64,000 bases of DNA from Ignavibacteriota bacterium (lineage in GTDB: Bacteria > Bacteroidota > Ignavibacteria > Ignavibacteriales > Melioribacteraceae). Location of the stretch: NCBI GenBank assembly GCA_016716225.1, contig JADJWT010000001.1, positions 2,614,501 through 2,678,500 of the forward strand, given 5' to 3'. Positions 62,425 to 64,000 of the stretch are shown one piece after another. The first letter of the stretch is position 1. Each line of letters starts with the position of its first letter. Position numbers and translations under genes: made by a program. The notes beneath the pieces were generated by a model. That model ran no database searches, had not been told where the DNA came from, and worked only from the letters and a program-made list of their open reading frames with translations.

Positions 62425-63777
62425 ATGAATAATACTACCAGACGAAAATTTATTAAGAATATTGCGTTAAGTACATTTGCAATTAATTATATTCCATCTA
62501 TAATTAGAGGAAAAAATGTACCAAGTAATAAATTAAATATAGCTGCAGTTGGTGTAGGCGGAATGGGTGGTGCAAATTTAAGAATGTTAGAGAATGAAAA
62601 TATTGTAGCATTGTGTGATGTTGATTTCACCTATGCCGCAAATACATTTAAGAGATATCCTAATGCAAAAATTTATAAAGATTATCGCATAATGCTTGAA
62701 AAGGAAAAAAATATTGATGCGGTTTTAATTGCAACACCGGATCATACGCATGCTGTTATTACAATGGCTGCAATGCAAGAAGGGAAGCATGTATTTTGTC
62801 AAAAACCACTTACGCATAATATTTATGAAGCAAGAAAAATAATGGAAGCAGCAAAGTATTATGGTGTTCAAACTCAAATGGGAAATCAAGGGCATTCTTC
62901 TGATCATATAAGAATTTTGAAAGAGTGGATAGAAGATGGTGCAATTGGAAATGTTAGGGAAGTTCATGCATGGACAGATAGACCCGTTGGTGGAGATCCT
63001 TGGTCAACATTTTTGATTAAATCAATGCCAACAGAAAAAGTTAAAATTCCAGATGAATTAGATTGGGATTTATGGCTGGGACCCGCAATGTACAGAGATT
63101 ATCATCCTGATTATCATCCAACAAATTGGAGATCGTGGATTGATTTTGGAACTGGTTCACTGGGAGATATGGGATGTCATATTCTTGATCCAGCTTTTTG
63201 GGCATTAGATTTATTTGCTCCAACTTCAATTGAAGCAACATCAACACATTGGGAGCCAGAAATTGCATCTCAAACTTTTCCCAGAGCATCTATCGTTCGA
63301 TATATTTTCCCGGCAAATGATAAACGGAATGAAATTAAGCTTACATGGTATGACGGAAGATTAATGCCTCCAATTCCGGAAGATTTAGAAATTGGCAGAA
63401 ATATTCCAGCAAGTGGCGCATTTATAATTGGCGATAAAGGGGTAATTATGCATGGAAGTCATGGAGCAGATAATGTGAGAATTATTCCAGAAAGTAAAAT
63501 GAAGGAATATAAACTTCCTCCCAAAAAAATACCTAGAATAAAAGGATCGCATGAGGATGATTGGCTACGTGCATGTAAAGAAGGGAAAAATGCAATTCCG
63601 GCAAGTTCAAATTTTGAATACGGCGGTGCATTAACTGAGATGGTTTTACTTGGTATGATTGCAATTCAAGTTAAAGATAAAAATTTAAAATGGAATGCAA
63701 ATGAAATGAAATTTGAAAATAATGATGAAGCAAATAATTTAATAAATACACAATATAGAGAAGGATGGAAATTATAA
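62425..63777 (+). CDS. Tat-exported Gfo/Idh/MocA oxidoreductase
   Basis: 450 residues. The Tat signal T-R-R-K-F-I-K-N (Arg-Arg at 6-7) is followed by a hydrophobic segment. The Rossmann motif I-A-A-V-G-V-G-G-M-G-G is near 38-48; C-Q-K-P-L-T-H replaces E-K-P as in the large secreted subgroup; G-S-L-G-D-M-G-C-H-I-L-D supplies Asp and His. Cofactor-loaded export is typical of this group. Periplasmic sugar oxidation, perhaps of glycan-derived monosaccharides, is inferred from neighbours. Some relatives are GH109 alpha-N-acetylgalactosaminidases; distinguishing the two needs comparison. Confidence 0.85.
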   Translation: MNNTTRRKFIKNIALSTFAINYIPSIIRGKNVPSNKLNIAAVGVGGMGGANLRMLENENIVALCDVDFTYAANTFKRYPNAKIYKDYRIMLEKEKNIDAVLIATPDHTHAVITMAAMQEGKHVFCQKPLTHNIYEARKIMEAAKYYGVQTQMGNQGHSSDHIRILKEWIEDGAIGNVREVHAWTDRPVGGDPWSTFLIKSMPTEKVKIPDELDWDLWLGPAMYRDYHPDYHPTNWRSWIDFGTGSLGDMGCHILDPAFWALDLFAPTSIEATSTHWEPEIASQTFPRASIVRYIFPANDKRNEIKLTWYDGRLMPPIPEDLEIGRNIPASGAFIIGDKGVIMHGSHGADNVRIIPESKMKEYKLPPKKIPRIKGSHEDDWLRACKEGKNAIPASSNFEYGGALTEMVLLGMIAIQVKDKNLKWNANEMKFENNDEANNLINTQYREGWKL

Positions 63778-63983
63778 TCTTTCTTAAATTATAAAATATT
63801 TACCTAAATTTATTTTGCATTATTTCTGATTTAGAAATAGAAGTTACACAATTTCTCCCTACTAAAATTTTTGAGAAATTATTTTTCTTTAAAAAACTGC
63901 GCATATATCTTTTCCAAATAATTACTATCTTTGTCTAAATATTTACCAACTAATAATATAGATGAAAACTACGGAGTTAAATA

Positions 63984-64000
63984 ATGAATAAAGCTCTTAC
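63984..64000 (+). CDS. Possible start of a further gene (cut by window edge)
   Basis: An ATG at 63984 lies shortly after ACGGAG, a good ribosome-site match, and reads Met-Asn-Lys-Ala-Leu in frame to the edge. Only five codons are visible, so the identity is unknown. Confidence 0.4.

Noticed and set aside
58357..63777. T9SS C-terminal sorting domain on the carbohydrate enzymes
   Set aside because: The DUF5703, GH29 and Tat proteins end without the typical type A/B CTD beta-sandwich motifs; the hexosaminidase also lacks one. None can be called a T9SS cargo.

Overview
This is an AT-rich chromosomal stretch from a Gram-negative, non-classical member of the Bacteroidota/Chlorobiota (FCB) assemblage, most plausibly an Ignavibacteria-like bacterium. 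The case rests on an LptD-type outer-membrane protein, SprA, a DUF5103 plug protein and PorX (all type IX secretion parts), TonB paralogues, DUF5703 and GH20/GH29 carbohydrate genes, very low GC, and frequent TTG starts beside clear GGAG ribosome sites. The taxonomic call is inference; there is no rRNA in view. I saw no insertion sequence, phage gene, CRISPR array or toxin-antitoxin pair.

Layout. 1-4.5 kb: a GlcNAc-oligosaccharide module (end of one GH20 gene, a complete GH20 hexosaminidase, a sodium:solute symporter). 4.5-6.2 kb, minus strand: secreted esterase, then DUF190 and the CrcB fluoride channel. 6.2-14.3 kb: a TSGGD-repeat protein, the T9SS plug protein, a GnnA-like dehydrogenase, a lipoprotein, a ROK kinase, an LptD-like protein and a NYN nuclease-like protein, largely an envelope-biogenesis run. 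14.3-21 kb: nitrilase-family amidase, SpmA/SpmB-like fusion, 2-hydroxyacid and alanine dehydrogenases, CoA-transferase, phosphoesterase. 21-32.3 kb: sprA (6.9 kb) followed 5 bases later by porX, then tsaE, tsaB, a DUF1573 protein and accD. 32.3-34.2 kb, minus strand: cysteine desulfurase and BirA. 34.4-37.3 kb: Hsp20-DnaK-Hsp20. 37.4-57.4 kb: mixed housekeeping genes (def-fmt, methionine gamma-lyase-like enzyme, pgeF, folB-folK, deoxynucleoside kinase, Ppx, asnS, Na+/H+ antiporter-like protein, nnrDE fusion, VanZ, two TonBs, an orphan ABC ATPase, YdcF, a leucine-dehydrogenase-like protein, nusB, UMF1 transporter, M50 protease). 57.55-57.77 kb: tRNA-Gly(CCC) and tRNA-Val(UAC) with a strong terminator. 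58-64 kb: a sparse carbohydrate region (DUF5703 hydrolase, GH29 fucosidase, Tat-exported Gfo/Idh/MocA oxidoreductase).

Together the genes describe a diderm that exports proteins by T9SS, builds LPS-like lipids, takes up ligands by TonB and degrades amino sugars and probably fucosylated glycans. The best leads are the leucine dehydrogenase homologue carrying Asn in place of the family's catalytic lysine, the sprA-porX gene pair with an odd sprA start, the Hsp20-DnaK-Hsp20 cluster with an internal hairpin, the tandem TonBs, and the carbohydrate region behind the tRNA pair. Nothing here is clearly an undescribed system.
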